In this document: piece after piece, positions 10,834 to 22,984 of the stretch | How positions within the stretch are numbered: position 1 is the stretch's first letter | Layout of the letters: each line of letters begins with the position of its first letter | Assembly: GCA_026874595.1 (NCBI GenBank) | Contig: CM049317.1 | Coordinates: 67,126,618 to 67,190,617, forward strand | Length of the DNA stretch: 64,000 nucleotides | DNA from: Sipunculus nudus | Taxonomy: Eukaryota > Annelida > Sipuncula > Golfingiida > Sipunculidae | Reading direction: 5' to 3' | The notes under the pieces: model-generated | Databases searched by the model: none | What the model was told of the DNA's origin: nothing | Seen by the model: only the letters and a program-made list of their open reading frames with translations | Translations under genes and position numbers: made by a program

Positions 10834-12029
10834 TTTATTTTATAGTCTTGACTTCAAACGTGTTCGTCTTGTTACCCTAAAGAAAAGAATATACTCCTCA
10901 GTGATTTATTTTGTTGTATTTCTTCAGAGGGCTTGTAAGGAGCTGCTTGTATTTGAAGATTGAAATCACTGCCTCTTACGGTTAAGATTTGCATTCTGCT
11001 GAAGTTTAGACCTATGGCTTTAAACTGTGATTATACATCTCGGAGAAAAAAACAAGTGAAATACAGAGGACCAATCTGAGCGAGTAAGCATGTGAAATTG
11101 AATTTTCTGGGTTTTAAGTTTACGATTAACGCTCTTCGAACAGATGGCTTTTGCCAATTTCGCTCAGGTAAAAAAAACATACGAAAAACAAGATTCCTCA
11201 GAAATTGCTAGACCCATCGTTATGATATTTACTGGGATACTTGAAAGTATACAGCTAGAGAAGACTAAAGGCGCGAACTAATATCTCAGTTTTATGCATA
11301 TCTACTTCTATTTTTGAGAATCACGTTATATTATCCCCTAGCAGCGCACAGATCGTAAACAAAGTCCATCTTCGCACACCTGAGTAGACACGATGCAAAG
11401 ACACAGGTATTAGTACAAAGCAGGGCATACATTCTAAACCCTAGACCTGGTAAGACTTGCCATGTACACTGGTTGTGGTAACATATCCTTGAAGCCCAAG
11501 ATTAAATCACTTTGACATATATTTATGTGCCATGGCATCCAGTTGTTTGTCTTCAGCTAAGCGTCATGGCCCATGGGCCATCAATATTCGTATTATTATC
11601 CAGCACGGTTACTAAAATATTAGACCTAACAGAAGGACACTAATAGTGTTTAATGTGCTTTCATATGACACCTCCATTGCTCGCTTACCTCCTTCGAGAA
11701 ACACGACAAATTGTAAAGATATGACACCAGGCAAGATCATATATCCGTCAATATGACACAGAGTAAACACTTGAATGGAATCTTCATTTATAACGATTGT
11801 TTAACCAACTTTCTGTTAACACCTGAAAAATTATCTTTTCTTCTGTTTTAGAGTCTGTATACAAGTTCCTTTGCAACTACGTTTCCATGGATATACTTAA
11901 TTCATACTGACTCCTTTTGACTGTAGGGGCAGCGAATACAAAGACGCTGATGAAGAACTACTTTTTGAAGAAATACAGATGGGAGGAAATCTTTTTGAAA
12001 TATATATCTGGTTGCCAATTTTCTTACAG
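10834..12029. other. Unassigned intergenic sequence
   Basis: Nothing recognised. It has AT-rich spacers with short frames only. Confidence 0.4.
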
Positions 12030-12126
12030 ATATGTGGCCATCATTGGCAGCGGTAAAGGGCACTTTGGACGTCAGCCACGGTGACCCGGAGTGGCCATTT
12101 CTTCTAGCAGACAAGGATCTCAGCTG
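12030..12126 (+). CDS. Candidate internal exon, unknown gene
   Basis: This 97-bp segment is preceded by a pyrimidine-rich acceptor (TTGCCAATTTTCTTACAG) and followed by a donor (CTG|GTATGT). One frame is open throughout, starting with ATG at 12032 and reading MWPSLAAVKGTLDVSHGDPE and about 12 residues more (Pro/Trp/Asp-rich), with no stop before the donor. Base composition rises to near 50% GC, unlike the AT-rich flanks. No neighbouring exon could be joined to it, and a second frame running from a TAG acceptor at about 11926 is also open, so the reading is uncertain. No family recognised. Confidence 0.3.
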
Positions 12127-13109
12127 GTATGTCTAAGCACACAATCTTATAGTTTCTTTGAAGTATTTTACGAGCTATAGAAATGTCATTTGATATATAA
12201 GGAACACTCAGTTCTTGGGGACCCTCGGTGGCAACCTGCAAAGGGTTTCTTCTAACTGGAGGTTGATTTTGGAAGAAACCTGCTTGCGCCAACTTTCTCC
12301 TATCTACAACTGATCAATAAAATATTTTTTTTAACTTTACCCTCATCTGTGTATGTAACTATAAATACTAACTTTATGACCAATTCTTATCCCTGGGAGA
12401 TACTGAACAAGCTTATGTATTCTCAATGGACATTAATGTTTTTGTTTCTGAAACACATATACCATGAAAATGCCCTCATTTTTGCAGCTTTCTATAAAAT
12501 AATGCCTCTTCCATGCAATAAAACCTAATCCTATAATCAATGTCCCGGATAGGCTAGATCTAGTAGCGCCAAGAACGTATTTTCCGTATACATTTACTTT
12601 ATTAATGTGTCATAAATGTGATGTATGGCTGATTAGAAAACAAGGGGTGAGGCGATCTGTAATTAACCATCTTGGGTAAATTGTTAAAGAGTCAGCACAA
12701 GTCTCTAATCATCTAGCTAATTGCTATCAATAAAGAACATTTAAGATGCGTGGGTAGCGTGGTGGAAAATGATTTTTGCTTGTTTGACGCCAAGTATAAA
12801 GACTTCAGGCTGGCTCCTCCCCCACCCCTTCATAACCGCAAATGGTAATCTGAAAACAAAATTATATCCCCCTCCCAACTCCCCCTCCATCCGATGGTAG
12901 CCTGAGCTTGCATGAGTTAAAATACCCCGGAGATGTTCAGACAACCCCCTAACTGATAAAGCTAAACATTATTCATTTAACTCATTATGTGTTAAAGGAA
13001 TGAAGTATGTGCAAGCTAGAAAACAAAATCTGAAGAGAAAACAGGCGCTTATTGTAAATTTTATGGTTTATTCTGGAGATAATGATTCATATACTTCATC
13101 AAAGAGCCT

Positions 13110-13111
<2 letters not shown>

Positions 13112-13166
<55 letters not shown>
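13112..13166. repeat. (TA)n microsatellite
   Basis: About 27 TA units, nearly pure. Confidence 0.95.
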
Positions 13167-13170
<4 letters not shown>

Positions 13171-13950
13171 TATATACACGCACACGATATTCAAAGACTA
13201 AGAAAGCCAGCCAAAAGAATACTTCTGGAGAGTTATAAGTATATAAATATAAGGAAGCAATATTTAAAGGGGGTAAGTCTGAAATCGCTACACTCGACTA
13301 CTGCAAATTGTGTTAACTAATCACCTGATATGGCGTATAAAAAAACTATGTTTTAGAAATTAAAAAAGAAAGGCATGGTATTAAATAAAGGCTTCAATCA
13401 AAGGGGAATTATTAAAGTAAGCTAATTACAAGAATATTATCAAGGGCCCACACAAATGAATTAATATGATTGATACTTACGGGCAGATTCAATGGCACAT
13501 TTACTTAACTAAAAGGTAGGCCTATAATCATGGGTACTTGCAATAACATATCTTTTTACATATTACACGATGCTTTCGCAAGACTATGAATGAAAAAAAT
13601 ATTCCACATGTGCCAGCCTTGTGAAACTGAAGTTAACGCATACCCATAAATATATACATGTATTGATTTACTTGATTAACTTTAAGCAAACAAACAGATC
13701 CTCGAACGCTTCATAGTCCTAATACAGTACAATAAGCCAGGCACCAAGTAACCCCTATTCACCAACATAACAAAAACATTTAAATACATGCCTCAACGAA
13801 TCTAGTAACCCCAAATTAATCCTACCTATTATGACAAACTTCACCCAGATATCTGATCACTCCAGTTTGTACCTGAAGAGTGAGCCGGCTTGAATGCTGC
13901 TCTCCAAAACAGATCTGTCGCACAAACTGATGAAGTCAAACTAATCGTAC

Positions 13951-13956
<6 letters not shown>

Positions 13957-14006
<50 letters not shown>
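13957..14006. repeat. (TA)n microsatellite
   Basis: About 24 TA units, pure. Confidence 0.95.
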
Positions 14007-14008
<2 letters not shown>

Positions 14009-14395
14009 ACTGTACTTGTAAATACAATTTGTCGGTTGTGGTTGCATATTAATATATATTAAAACTTAGTGTGTTAAACCCCCCCCCCCAAATAAAATAA
14101 TTAAATATAAATGGCATATCTTTATTTCCTTCATATGGTCGTTAAAAATTCAGTTTTCACAACCAATGGCAGTGAGAATTTGAATGAAGAATTGTTTTAT
14201 TTCAATCTGTAATAGGCATAAAGAGAAGATGTATTGATTTTTGTAGTAAAAATAAGATTAATAAGGATTTATATCTTGGGCTTTTCTAAAATTTGTGCAT
14301 GACCTTTGTTGGAGAAATTATGTATCCACAGGCTAACTTTAATCATCTTATTACTCATTTGAAGAAGGAAGTGGAGAAAGAAGATTAAATATCAC

Positions 14396-14768
14396 ATGGC
14401 AAATATAATGGCAGATAAAAAAGGAAAAAAAGTCGTATTATCATGGCAGAGGAAAAAGGAAAAATCGCATTATCATGGCAGATAAAAAAAATCGCATTAT
14501 CTAGCAGATAAAAAGTCGCATTATCTTGGCAGATAAAAAAATCGCATTATCATGGCAGATAAAATAATCGCATTATCATTGCAGATAAAAAATCGCTTTA
14601 TCATGGCAGATAAAATAATCGCATTATCATGGCAGATAAAAACAGGTATTATCATGGCAGATAAAATTGCATTATCATTGCAGAGTAAATAAGTTATTAT
14701 AACATGTATTATCATGACAGGTTAAAAGAAAAATTCGCATTATCATGGAACATGAAAAAAAAATCACG
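14396..14768. repeat. 24-bp minisatellite
   Basis: About 14 degenerate copies of TCGCATTATCATGGCAGATA plus a variable A run. Unit length varies from about 20 to 28 bp because the A run expands and contracts. There are no unique spacers. The minus-strand open frame inside it is a repeat translation. Confidence 0.9.
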
Positions 14769-15329
14769 AAATGAAAGTTTAAAACCTCATAAAATGTACA
14801 AAGTAATGCTGATGGCATAGGATAAAAGACAATATAATCTTAACGAGCATATAAAATAGATAAGATTCAGATGAGGTTGACCCGTTTGACATATATCTTG
14901 CGAACTGTTATTGTTGCAGCTTAGCCGTTAAAAATATATTTGTCCGACCTTTCTATGTTTAGACAAGCAGTAAAATAAAAATGTAAAAAAAAATTATCTA
15001 AAAAGATAAGTACTGTAAGGCGCGACGCTCGCAGTTTTCGTCAGTTTTCTCTCCTGAATTTCTTATCTGTCTTTGGTTTAAACATATTTATTTCAACAGG
15101 ATAACAAAGTAGCCGATAAGGCTAATGGAAATGCTCTCCTGCATAAAAATAAAATGAAAGTGAAAGGTGATAAATTAACATGAATGGATATATGTATTTA
15201 CAAATGATCAGATTGGGAAAGTGCACATATAATCACACACGGTGAGATATATACAGATGCATAATATACATTAATACAAATTGACATTCTACATACACAG
15301 ATACATATACATATATTATGTTGGTAGAT
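14769..15329. other. Unassigned AT-rich sequence
   Basis: No feature recognised. Short frames only. Confidence 0.4.
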
Positions 15330-16950
15330 GTAATACAATAAAACAATAAACTTGAAATTTCGAAGTTCATATCCAGTTTGTCAATTAGATTAAAACCATG
15401 GTTGAAGATACATGTATTTTTTGTTTACAACTAATATGTATACCTCTAACCAAAGAATCTTTTGAATAAGTGCAATCAGCTGGTAGTAAAGCGCCGTGTA
15501 AGGATAATGTAATCAGTGACATGTTTCAGAAAAAGATGCTTAATTGAGTTACATAGGTGTTCCCCATGTAGAAACATTTTCATGAGTTTTTCGTTTTCTT
15601 TATTGGTGTTATGGTCTGGCTGTGTAATGCATATAGGAGTATCCAGCTGTGTTTCTCTAAATAAACAATTCAAGTTGGCGAAAAGAGTTTGTCTAAATAA
15701 AATATATTTAGGACATCTTAGAAGAAAATGCCGGACGCTTTCCTCTTCATCGTTACATTGACTTAAAGGAGTATCAATCTTTCCAATGGAAAATAGGTAC
15801 TGATTTAAGCAACACGCACCTAGTCGCAACCGGGTAAGAATAATTTCATGTTGACGATGATAGTTGCAATGATAATTTTTTTATTTCTCGCGAGTCAGGG
15901 TTTAGATAATCACGAACATTTTTCTTAAAAGAATCCTTTGAAGAAAACTGAATTATTGGAATTGGGAGACTGATCCAGAGTTTGCAGGCTGTTGGAAGGA
16001 AAGAAGAGCGACAGTCTTTCCGTATGAACCTCAGTATTCTTAACAAATGCGATTTGCGCAGACTGTAGGGCTGAGCGTGAGACAGATTTTGAGGTAATAT
16101 ATTAAGCAGATAATCTGGAGCATGTCCATTAACCATTTTACAAAATACTGATAGTATAGCCTGCTCTATTCTTGTTTTTAGGCCATCGTAGCTCCTTTAA
16201 CATAACACCAGTGCTGGTAGTCGAGAGCGCTCCAGTACATGTTAAAGCTGCTTTCCGTTGAGTACTATCCAGTTGATATGACTGTCTAACAGAACAATTG
16301 TTAAATATTAAATTACCATACTCCAGTACTGGCCGTATTAATGATTTATACATACGATCTAAAACTTTCATAGAGAAATGGAATTTATAATATTTCAAAA
16401 TTCCCAAACGTTTACTTGCTTTCAAACACATTATGTTTATGTGTTCCTGCCAGGAAAGCGAATCAGTTAAGGTGACTCCCAAATATGACAGACTACTTGT
16501 ATCAGTCAGTTTCTGTCCCATGAAATACAATGGTGGTCGTGAAATGTTCCTTTTCTTGTGAGAGAAACAAATTGTCTGAGTTTTCTCAGCGTTAAATTTC
16601 AGATACCATTTTCCAGCCAAGCTACTTAGACGTTCCAAGTCCCTATTGAGTGAAGCAGCAGCTGTTCTGGGGTCATCTTTGCATGAATAAATACAGGTGT
16701 CATCGGCGTATAATAATATATTATTTTCTAAGCCGAGATGAATATCATTGACATAAACTAGGAATAGTAGAGGGCCAAGAATAGATCCTTGGGGAACGCC
16801 GGAATTGATTGCCACACTTTCTGATATATGTCCTTGAATTACAACATGTTGTCGCCTATGACTCAGGTAATTTATAATAAATGTTAAGATGCATCCTCCG
16901 ATTCCTAATGATTTTAATTTATCTGTCTTTGTATTCTTATCGTAGCTTTT
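15330..16950 (-). mobile_element. LINE (non-LTR retrotransposon), 5'-truncated
   Basis: On the minus strand, RT palm, thumb and a C-terminal cysteine-histidine segment are encoded from about 16947 down to 15476, followed by an AT-rich 3' UTR to about 15330. The endonuclease, the N-terminal half of RT and any ORF1 are absent, as expected of 5'-truncated LINE insertions. The RT style (GVPQG, YADDT, FCKMVNGHAPDYL) and the C-terminal zinc segment fit the CR1/L2/Jockey assemblage. The clade cannot be fixed by eye. Confidence 0.85.
15476..16947 (-). pseudogene. LINE reverse transcriptase, C-terminal part, two frameshifts
   Basis: Target-primed reverse transcriptase fragment. From 16947 it shows a palm helix, then NSGVPQGSILGPLLFLVYVN (motif region 4), the catalytic YADDT (near 16695-16710), the NAEKTQTICFS block, the YLGVTLTDSLSWQEHI primer-grip region and the thumb (LYKSLIRPVLEYG-type). 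The frame shifts near 16170 into the segment FCKMVNGHAPDYLLNILP (to 15846), and shifts again near 15870 into TRLRLGACCLNQYL, which carries a C-X-C...H-X4-C zinc-type motif (CQCNDEEESVRHFLLRC without its first Cys) and ends at 15476. The catalytic DD pair is intact, but the chain is split, so this copy is inactive. Confidence 0.85.
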
Positions 16951-18099
16951 CTTTCTATACCAATCTTATGAAGGGTCTGTCTGGGTATTTTCAATGGATA
17001 TAGGACCTGAGAATAGCACTTGGTGAAAACAAAATGATGTGTCACTGCTGCTGGAGTGCCCTAGTCTTCTTTTTTCCCCTTGTAAAAAAGGTCTATTACT
17101 TTTGAAACTACAAATGTGAGTTTTATGTTAGAATAATAAAATAAAATGTACATGATAAAGAGTAATATATTTTAGTTTAACATGTCCATACACATACTCT
17201 GAACACTTTTATTGTCACCAAAGGTAAAAAGTTAAGTGAGATTATTTTTGAACACACACACATAGACACCTGATACGGCTGTCAAAAGTCCTCATGTAGC
17301 GTATAACACACCTTATACGGCTTGACTCCTGATAAGGCGTACTATGCGGAATTTTAGGAAGTGTTTGAAAATAATCTCTTTCCAAACTGCTTATATGTAC
17401 TGCTGTGACCTACATGAAAATGTACCAGATAATTACATCAAAACAATACACTAACCCAGTAAACCAGGGACGCAGCAATCCATATACATTCACTGATCTA
17501 AAAACGATATAATAATGGGCTCTCCACACGAAAACGATGTGTTAATGTGTAAGGGTTATCGGAATTTATATTTCATTCAATATGTTTCTTTTCATGTATT
17601 ATTTAACCTTCTCCTGATATATTCTTGTATATCATGTACTTTTTATCATGTAAAAATCATGTAGCCATTACCAGTGACCAACCATGCCTCTGATAGTAAA
17701 AACTCTTGCTTTCTAGCTGTAGGTGTCTCACCATACTTTTGTCAGAACATCCCCCCATATATATATATTTATATATACAGATATATTTTCCCTGAGATAC
17801 CATGGTCTTCCTTAACAGCAGTTCTAGTAGTATATTGACATGCCATTCCGAGTGGGTCATACATCTATTTAAATTTTTATGAAGAGCGTATTTTCGTCCT
17901 TTGCAAATGAACACCTTTTGCACGAGGAATCTACAAATAGTATACTCTGACAGCTGTTTAAGACTGCTTGCATAAAATATTGAATTGCACAGAAAGGATG
18001 CGTATAAGGAGTTCAGGTACTTAGACACGCCATCGCCAAAGCTTTCAGTCTAATTGTGGCTGCATATGGCCCGTCATCCCAGGGATATACTTGGACATT
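16951..18099. other. Unassigned intergenic sequence
   Basis: AT-rich, with a short TATATAT patch near 17757-17780. A minus-strand 123-codon open frame (17657-18028) has no recognisable motif and unremarkable composition. Confidence 0.4.
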
Positions 18100-18350
18100 T
18101 TGCCTAGCTCACATATACGCCTGGTGCCGTACGATTTTTTAACCCGCCGGCTTGCCGTGAGCTTTCAGGACCGTACGGTCACCGTGTGATTTTTTACGGT
18201 GACCTTCAAAACCTTGTTGGTAATAAGGGGGCCGCCCGTTAGGTGACCGTGCGGGTTCTTTGCATGAAGCAAGTACACCGTACTGTGCCCGGCCGGTGAC
18301 CGGCAGGCGCCCGACCTTCGATCGCTGGCACCGTGCGGCCACCGTAAGGT
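18100..18350. repeat. CCGTACGG/GGTGACCG-rich degenerate repeat block 1
   Basis: A GC-rich island in AT-rich DNA, built of short related words: GTGCCGTACG, GACCGTACGGTCACCGTG, GGTGACCGTGCGGG, CGGCCGGTGACCGGC, CCGTGCGGCCACCG. Many are self-complementary, so the block can fold extensively. It shares its vocabulary with 18700-19190. No coding feature or family is recognised. Confidence 0.7.
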
Positions 18351-18699
18351 TATTTTCTGTTTTATATATAGCTGTTGAACATTAAGCCAATGAATAAGAG
18401 ACGGTCAGATAGGAAAGAGACCAATATTTTTTTTCGGTATATTACAACCAATGTTTTTCTTATGTAACTCGATTCGATATTTCATATTTAACGTTTACTT
18501 CAAAATATAAATATTGGAAATCATTTATTGATATTATATTAATTGAAGTGCCAAACCTGAGCGCTATACATATTCAAATCAATTTTCGAGGTTCAATAAA
18601 ACACCTGACACCTTCAGAGAAGATGGCTTCAGGGCACAGAGGGTTCAGTGTTTATAATATTTATGTCGATGTGGCTGTATTTATATATCCGACAGCTCA
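18351..18699. other. AT-rich spacer between two GC-rich blocks
   Basis: Nothing recognised. It separates the two CCGTACGG-rich blocks and may be the internal part of one element. Confidence 0.35.
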
Positions 18700-19190
18700 G
18701 ATTCAGGGCACCGTAAGGGCAAGGCACGGGCAAAATTTACTTAGCAAGGGAGCCGTGCGGACCCCGCACAGCAGCCATTCGACTTTTCACATATCAGTCC
18801 GAACCCCTTACGGGTACCGTACGGCTATCGCACGGTGCCCCTACGGCAATGGCGGACACCGCAAAGCGCCCGTACGAATATTTTCGGGAAAATTACCTGG
18901 AAAATCGTAAGGGTGCCGCCCGGGTACCGGCTGGTGCCCGTCAGGCGACCGAAAAGTCTATCTAAGGGTTGTCTACGGCCTTTCTACGGGCTTACGCTGA
19001 GTGGAAAACGCTGGGAGAATTGAGCGCAGCCAGCTCAGCACTACGGCGCTCGTTCGGCGAGTAAAATTTTTACCGGCGCTTGTGAAAATCGTACGGGTAC
19101 CTTGCGGGCGCCGTGCGAATATAGCCAAAAAGGGAGATTTTACTCACCCTACGGGCCCTGTATGTGATAGCGGCTTTTCAGGCGTCTATT
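18700..19190. repeat. CCGTACGG/GGTGCCCG-rich degenerate repeat block 2
   Basis: Repeated words include GGGCACCGTAAGGG, GGGTACCGTACGG, GCACGGTGCCCC, GGGTGCCGCCCGGGTACCGG, CGTACGGGTACC and CCCTACGGGCCC. These occur every 20-40 bp on both strands. Open frames here are side effects of the GC-rich composition. Together with 18100-18350 this may be one foldback or polymorphic-TIR element. Confidence 0.7.
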
Positions 19191-19220
19191 GACGTATGTT
19201 TTTCCTTTTCTTATATTTAT

Positions 19221-19234
19221 GATGATGATGATGA

Positions 19235-19276
<42 letters not shown>
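19221..19276. repeat. (GAT)6 followed by (TA)n
   Basis: A compound microsatellite upstream of the foldback element. Confidence 0.95.
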
Positions 19277-19278
<2 letters not shown>

Positions 19279-19349
19279 ATCTAAGATTGTTGCAAAACCA
19301 TGGGGTTTTAAATTGCTCAACTAATACTAGGAGCTGTAATACATATATT

Positions 19350-19563
19350 TCAGGACTTAAACACACTTGCTTGTGTTCGACAGCTCTGTTTCGTAAGGGC
19401 CTCTACGGGCCCTCACTCGTCAGGAACACCTCCTGACTAACTACTAATCCCCTGGATGAACTATAAGGAGCCCCGGCAAGACCACTCAGTGTTCCTGACG
19501 AGTGTTGGCCTGTAGGGGCCTTTACGAACAGAGCTGTCGAACACAAGTAAGTGTGATTTAGTC

Positions 19564-19567
<4 letters not shown>
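19350..19567. mobile_element. Foldback/MITE-like element with ~80-bp inverted arms
   Basis: The left arm (19350-19429) starts TCAGGACTTAAACACACTTG and the right arm (19489-19567), read in reverse complement, starts TCAGGACTAAATCACACTTA. The arms match over nearly their full length through GTGTTCGACAGCTCTG, GGGCC-rich and CTCGTCAGGAACAC blocks, with a few mismatches and indels. The 59-bp centre is unrelated. There is no coding capacity. TA arrays touch or lie near both sides, consistent with a TA target as used by Tc1/mariner-type elements, though the duplication cannot be told from the array. Confidence 0.8.

Positions 19568-19622
<55 letters not shown>
19568..19622. repeat. (TA)n microsatellite
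   Basis: About 27 pure TA units abutting the right arm of the foldback element. Confidence 0.95.
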
Positions 19623-19624
<2 letters not shown>

Positions 19625-20467
19625 ACTCACCTATGCATATCGGTAATTTGATGTTACTCCGTAAGTCCATTAATTTAAACGAGCGGTATACCCATAATTT
19701 TGACATACTACCTGTTATATCTGGGTTTAAGTATGTATACACATTTGCAGTACCATGAAATAAATCTGTCAGGCTTCGATAAGGGCGCCTGGTTGAACCC
19801 GCAACAAAAGTACTCCGAGTGTCAAGGCGAAAGTTTATCTGTCTAGACAGTCTGTCGGCAAGAGGGTGTGTATCGGCAAACCGTGGAGCGGAATAACGCT
19901 TTTTTTCAGGATCACGCTAAAATTGTTACAGGAACACATTTGTACTATATGACAATGCACGTTGTTGTTTTAGTTCATCTTAGGTCGTGCTAAAACTGAA
20001 TTGAACCGAGACATCATTTTCAAACTTATATCTGTTCTAAGTTCATAATAAAATTTAAGGATGTTATGGACTCTAAAAAAGGGAGTTAGTTCAGGGTTAA
20101 ATTCATAAGGAATACACCATCTTAACATAACATGAATATATCAGACACCGTTACTATAGAAAGCAGTCCATTCGCTTACATTCTTAATAACCAAATTATC
20201 CGGAATTTTACAGGATCATGATCAAACTTTGGGATGTAGCAATAACCCTCTACAAAATTCTTGTTAATAACATTATGGACTAGAAATCTACATCCGAATG
20301 GATACATGCCTCTACCATGGGAGCACAAATTTTACCGTCACTCTGAGGTGCTCGGCACTCGACCATGACCTGAACAGATGGACGGGCCACACGTATGAGG
20401 CGGGACATTCTGTACATTAACTTATTTTTGGGCCAAGATTTTCAGATGCATTCACTAGTGACCGTAC
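19623..20467. other. Unassigned intergenic sequence
   Basis: No gene or repeat recognised. Confidence 0.4.
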
Positions 20468-20767
20468 CAGTGGTGGATCCAGAGGACCCCCCCCCTCGAT
20501 CCGCTGACCTGTAATTCTCCCATTTTAACTATTTCTTTTCCTATTTATTTCTATTTTCTTGTCCTTTGTTTAAACAAAAAAATATGATTTTCATAGCCTC
20601 GGTGTAAAAATAAAATGATAATGATTTAATAATAATAAAATTAAAATTACAAAACAAAATAAATGCATAATCAAGGAACATTAGGAAGTTTTCATAATAC
20701 CCATAAACTACCAAACAAGTATTAGCCCCCCCCCCCCCCCGTTCTCGAATTTCTGGATCCGTTTTTG
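20468..20767. mobile_element. hAT-like non-autonomous element
   Basis: It begins CAGTGGTGGATCCAGAGG, followed by a C run, and ends with a C run then AATTTCTGGATCCG in inverted orientation. CAGTGGCGGATCCAG-type ends are typical of non-autonomous hAT elements in animals. About 300 bp, AT-rich inside, no open frame of note. A clear 8-bp target duplication could not be made out. Confidence 0.5.
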
Positions 20768-20775
20768 TACATTTG

Positions 20776-21440
20776 TAAGTATACCTTGATGACGTTCTAG
20801 AATCCGGAGAAGATAAAGGATAAACACCATGCTAATCGATTCTTCCTTTGGACATGGAAATGCCCTATAAATTTCATGAGATTCCGTTGATTAGGGTCAA
20901 GCAAACGTATTCCAAATCTCATTATATTATCATTTAAGATAATTGCCTATGAAAAAAATATTAATATAGATTTTATATAAAATTAGCCCAATTTCTTTTT
21001 CAAAAACTTTATTTTCTATCTATTATTCCACCAAAAACATGAGGTTGTGTGATTTGTTAAAAAAACTATTGGCACATGAGCACTGTCAACTCGGCAGTGA
21101 CGTCACACACTGGAAAACCCCCTTTGAGTAAAAATTCTAGATCTCAGTAAAAGCACATTATTTCTGCCACTGTCAGTCCCAAGTTTTCAGCTGAGAATAA
21201 AAACAACATGCTTTAATAGATCTGAGTTGTTGATAAAAGTCAATCCTTGATGTCACATGTGTACAAGCCAATCAAATCAGGGCAAAGTATTGGACCCGGA
21301 TGAAATCCTCCATTCACAGAATGAACGCACGTGGAATAGGTTTACTTAACCTTAGTACTTGAGTTATGTTGTAAACAAACACACACAAGCACACACATAC
21401 GAACGGAAATGAACGCATTCCCTCCTGGCGGTGGCAATAA
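20776..21440 (-). repeat. CCTCCGCC-terminated dispersed repeat, copy E, split
   Basis: Two pieces of the family match in reverse orientation: 20776-20897 (through GATTCCGTTGAT) and 21355-21440 (the ACACACAAGCACACAC tract to CCTCCTGGCGG). About 457 bp of unrelated AT-rich sequence separates them where the other copies are continuous, which suggests an insertion into this copy. Confidence 0.6.
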
Positions 21441-22318
21441 AAAGAAAAAAAAAATCAACAGACATATCCTGTATCGAACCGAGTAACCAACCAACCATAC
21501 AACCATACAACAACGATAAAACTAAATGCTCCTTTTGGAGGTAATTATTAACAAACCAAAATAATCATCCGCTCCCAGATTGTTTTCATAATTTCTTGTC
21601 AGCGTACATGAATGATGACTATGCCTCCATTGATCTTTCTCAATCTATCTCTCTGCTTTCTGTTTGCGGGCTTTTCTCTCTGTTTGTATGCACAGAATAT
21701 ATCTAAAGCCGGCCACACACAAGAGTATTTGTTGAGCACCGTGTGGTATATGTGTGTGGCAAAATGTTACAAGTTTCTTAAGCGTTCTGTAACATGTTTC
21801 GAGAAATAAAAATGTTCTATTCTCATACATTTCGGTGTCAGCCAATAGAATTGCAGAACTTAAAGTCACGTCACTGGGAACGTCAAGCGTAGTGAAATCT
21901 GGCTTCAAAACCAGGGCAACCTTGAACAGAAAATGCAAAAATCTATGTTGTTTCGGGAACATGTTGCATATTGATCTATTTGCACCCAAAAATAGATAGA
22001 GATGCGCCGGTAAAAATAAAACTGCATAGTTAATTTGGCGAAGGTATGGGGTTTCTGAGTGCTCCTGTTATCACCATGTGTACGGACAATTTTAAAAATA
22101 TATTATTTTATAAATTGTGACTGGATTTGGTTCGGCTTTAGATACAAATTACTTCTCATCGTCAGAGTACAATTATAATACAAACTTCATAAACTCATAT
22201 TTAAAGCCAGCTATTCACGTGCCTTATTTGTAAATATATGGGATTCCTGTCTTACTAATCGTATATCTTAATATTAACTTATTCATTTTACATGGATTGT
22301 ACAAAGAGTTGAAGAGAT
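21441..22318. other. Unassigned intergenic sequence
   Basis: Two overlapping open frames on opposite strands (21612-21809 and 21645-21989) have no recognisable motif. Nothing else seen. Confidence 0.4.
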
Positions 22319-22440
22319 GGAGGAAACTTGAGAACCGGGGGAAAACCACCGATTTTGGACGGCCAACTACAACCCTCTCTCCTGACCACGCCGGGGATCG
22401 AATTCAGAAGAGACCCAGACTGTCCAGCCACTGAATATAT
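22319..22440 (-). repeat. SINE-like repeat fragment
   Basis: The reverse complement contains GAATTCGATCCCCGGCG, resembling a Pol III B box, followed by a GTGGTTTTCCCCCGGTTCTC tract similar to a motif common in animal SINE-type repeats. Only this short piece remains. Confidence 0.4.
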
Positions 22441-22984
22441 TGAATCTAGTTTAATGTTTATATGTATGCAAGTTTGTGGGATGGCATTTTTAAATGCAGA
22501 AAACAACAATTTTAAAATACATTTAGGGAAGAGCCGTTGTACCTGTGCTCCATGTACAATTTCATAATATGCATTACGTGTGACTACGCAACCTACAGAA
22601 AATAAACAGTTGACAATGAACCTAATACCTATGTAGCCCGGGCCCCAAGTATCTCTGTTTCCTGTGCAGATGAATAGGTTCTGTTTGCCTTTACAAAATA
22701 GTAACAGACCTTGATGTTAGGTGTAAAAATAAACAAAAGTCGTGTGATTTTGAGGCGAAACGAACACGCTTTGGCTTCATATGTTTTTATTCAGTTAGAG
22801 AGGAGAAATACAAATAATACCTTCATGGAGACGCTAGTAAATGCTAACAAGTTTCGGACTAAAAACTTCAACTGCATTTCATAAAAAAACTGTAACTATT
22901 TAGTGAAATTCAGACGATATTATAAATTTCTCTTCTACTACCAATAATATGTGTTCAGAAGAACAATGTTATACAGGGCTTTCA

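Larger units (their letters stand above)
12127..14395. other. Intergenic sequence with two long TA arrays
   Basis: Holds (TA)n at 13112-13166 and 13957-14006 and a short C run near 14080. The long open frame around 13000-13320 is a product of the TA array. No gene seen. Confidence 0.4.

Noticed and set aside
14396-14768. CRISPR-like array
   Set aside because: Units are contiguous with no unique spacers; it is a minisatellite in a eukaryotic genome.
21612-21989. Overlapping open frames on both strands as genes
   Set aside because: Neither has a motif, and no transcript signals can be seen.
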